Positions 4,604 to 5,782 of a stretch of 5,782 nt of DNA are shown here, piece after piece. Numbering within the stretch: the first letter of the stretch is position 1; every line of letters starts with the position of its first letter. The notes beneath the pieces are model-generated. The model was not told the DNA's origin, did no database searches, and was given only the letters and a program-made list of their open reading frames with translations. Source of the stretch: CAZXTR01 sp964643615 (lineage in GTDB: Bacteria > Pseudomonadota > Alphaproteobacteria > CAAHEQ01 > UBA3637); assembly GCA_964643615.1 (NCBI GenBank), contig CAZXTR010000047.1:1-5782 (forward strand), in the 5' to 3' direction. Position numbers and translations under genes: made by a program.

Positions 4604-5755
4604 ATGAATATATTTGATAGAAATCCCATTTTTAAGCCAGACTACGATCGTAGTATTTTAAGTTTGTCTAATTCTCTATTGAAACATTATGGAGTGAAAA
4701 CAAAGTATAAAACCTTACCAAAGTTGGATAAGGCATTATCCAAAAATTATAAGAATGTTGTTTTTATGATTTTTGATGGTATGGGCGTTGATTTGTTAAA
4801 AAAGACTTTATTTCCAACTTCTTTTTTAAGACAATTTATGTGTCAAGAAATTTCTTCTGTATTTCCATCAACAACTGCTGCTGCGACGACTACTTTTTAT
4901 TCGGGATTGCCCCCCGTTTCTCACGGATGGTTGGCATGGGCTTGTTATTTTAAAGAATACGACAAAGTCATAGAACTTTTTTTAGATACCGACCATTATA
5001 CTAAAGAAAAATTGGAAATCCCTCCGGTTTCGCAAGATATATTGCACTTTGAACATATATTTGAAAAAATCAAACGACAGACAAAAAGGAAGGTTTCTGT
5101 ATCCGAAGTTGCCCCTATTTTTAAATCAAATGGAGTGGATTCTTTAGACGCATTATGTCAACATGTTGAAGAAATTACAAAAAGAGAGGGGCGACAATTT
5201 ATTTTGACTTATTGGTCGGAACCTGATTATGAAAGTCATTCTAGTAGCCCATATGCGCCACAAGTCAAAACAATTGTGAAAGAAATTAACAAAAAAGTAA
5301 AGACTTTGACTCAACATTTAGAAGATACAATTATTATTATATCGTCAGATCATGGGCATCTGCCAGTAAAAGAGGCGGTTTACATGGATGATATCCCTCA
5401 AATGGCAGATTGTTTGGCGCATCCTTTAAGTATGGAAGAAAGGGTTTGTTCTGTCTTTTTAAAAAAGGGTAAAAAGGATTTATTCCTTAAATTATTTAAG
5501 CAATATCTTGCCAAAGACTTTATATTAATGACAAAGCGAGACGCTTTGGGTAAAGGCTTGTTCGGATGTGGGAAACAACATCGAAAAGTAAATGACTTTG
5601 TTGGTGATTTTTTAGTTATTTCAAAATCTTATTCTTCATTAAGGCAAAATAGAAATGGTTTTCAATTCAAAGGAGCTCATGCCGGGTTAACGCGAAAAGA
5701 AATGAAAGTTCCATTGATTATCGTTGAGAAAAATTGCAGGAATAAACAACATTGA
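4604..5755 (+). CDS. Alkaline-phosphatase-superfamily nucleotide pyrophosphatase/phosphodiesterase
   Basis: The 383-residue protein belongs to the type I phosphodiesterase/nucleotide pyrophosphatase group of the alkaline phosphatase superfamily, which hydrolyses phosphate mono- or diesters with two metal ions, usually zinc. Metal and catalytic residues appear in family order. D58 is in MIFDGMG, T91 in FPSTTAAATTT is the likely nucleophile, and SGLPPVSHG (100-108) follows. D208 and H212 are in EPDYESH, D249 and H250 in SSDHGH, and H359 in GAHAGLT. No signal peptide or membrane segment is visible, so it is probably cytoplasmic, unlike many relatives. The substrate cannot be told from sequence. 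The start is set by a strong ribosome-binding site. The gene is divergent from kamA with 113 bp between the starts, which hints at shared regulation but does not prove a shared pathway. The frame ends intact just inside the window. Confidence 0.88.
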   Translation: MNIFDRNPIFKPDYDRSILSLSNSLLKHYGVKTKYKTLPKLDKALSKNYKNVVFMIFDGMGVDLLKKTLFPTSFLRQFMCQEISSVFPSTTAAATTTFYSGLPPVSHGWLAWACYFKEYDKVIELFLDTDHYTKEKLEIPPVSQDILHFEHIFEKIKRQTKRKVSVSEVAPIFKSNGVDSLDALCQHVEEITKREGRQFILTYWSEPDYESHSSSPYAPQVKTIVKEINKKVKTLTQHLEDTIIIISSDHGHLPVKEAVYMDDIPQMADCLAHPLSMEERVCSVFLKKGKKDLFLKLFKQYLAKDFILMTKRDALGKGLFGCGKQHRKVNDFVGDFLVISKSYSSLRQNRNGFQFKGAHAGLTRKEMKVPLIIVEKNCRNKQH

Positions 5756-5782
5756 ATTCAACATTCCAAAAATAAAAAATCG

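Noticed and set aside
5753..5762. Palindrome TTGAATTCAA at the end of the phosphohydrolase gene
   Set aside because: A 10-bp AT-rich perfect palindrome is expected by chance here and has no T-tract directly after it.

Overview
The window is AT-rich and comes from an alphaproteobacterium. The strongest evidence is a circularly permuted, two-piece tmRNA gene (ssrA) on the minus strand at about 1663-1959. It is followed by an alphaproteobacterial-type SspB and a small ribbon-helix-helix (RHH_4-like) protein. The low GC content, a probable decayed comEC start and uncharacterised small secreted proteins fit an uncultured or host-associated, Rhodospirillales- or Holosporales-like lineage. The sequence alone does not identify a genus.

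Layout. At 26-178 (-) lies what looks like the broken 5' end of a comEC-like gene. It diverges from uppP (261-1034, +), an undecaprenyl-diphosphate phosphatase. uppP converges on, and overlaps by 36 bp, the end of a minus-strand block that reads ssrA, then sspB (1645-1217), then the RHH protein (1220-999). ssrA has a good sigma-70 promoter and no clear U-tract terminator before sspB. sspB and the RHH gene share an ATGA overlap. Further right, two minus-strand genes (2351-2028 and 3181-2705) encode small exported, very basic, Tyr/Arg-rich low-complexity proteins that I cannot assign to a family. A rho-independent terminator at 2651-2677 ends the second. At 4490-3342 (-) is a complete KamA-family radical-SAM lysine 2,3-aminomutase. 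Divergent from it at 4604-5755 (+) is a cytoplasmic alkaline-phosphatase-superfamily (nucleotide pyrophosphatase/phosphodiesterase) protein.

How the genes work together. The clearest functional unit is trans-translation quality control. tmRNA tags stalled nascent proteins with ANDNFAPVAQAA, preceded by the charged alanine, and SspB delivers tagged proteins to ClpXP. Here the RNA that encodes the tag and the adaptor that reads it are neighbours, with about 17 bp between the last recognisable tmRNA base and the sspB start codon, and they may be co-transcribed. The other genes look like independent units: cell-wall lipid carrier recycling (uppP), beta-lysine formation (kamA, possibly for EF-P modification although no efp or epmA is in view), a metal-dependent phosphohydrolase, and the two envelope-directed Tyr/Arg-rich proteins, which are the least explained part of the window.
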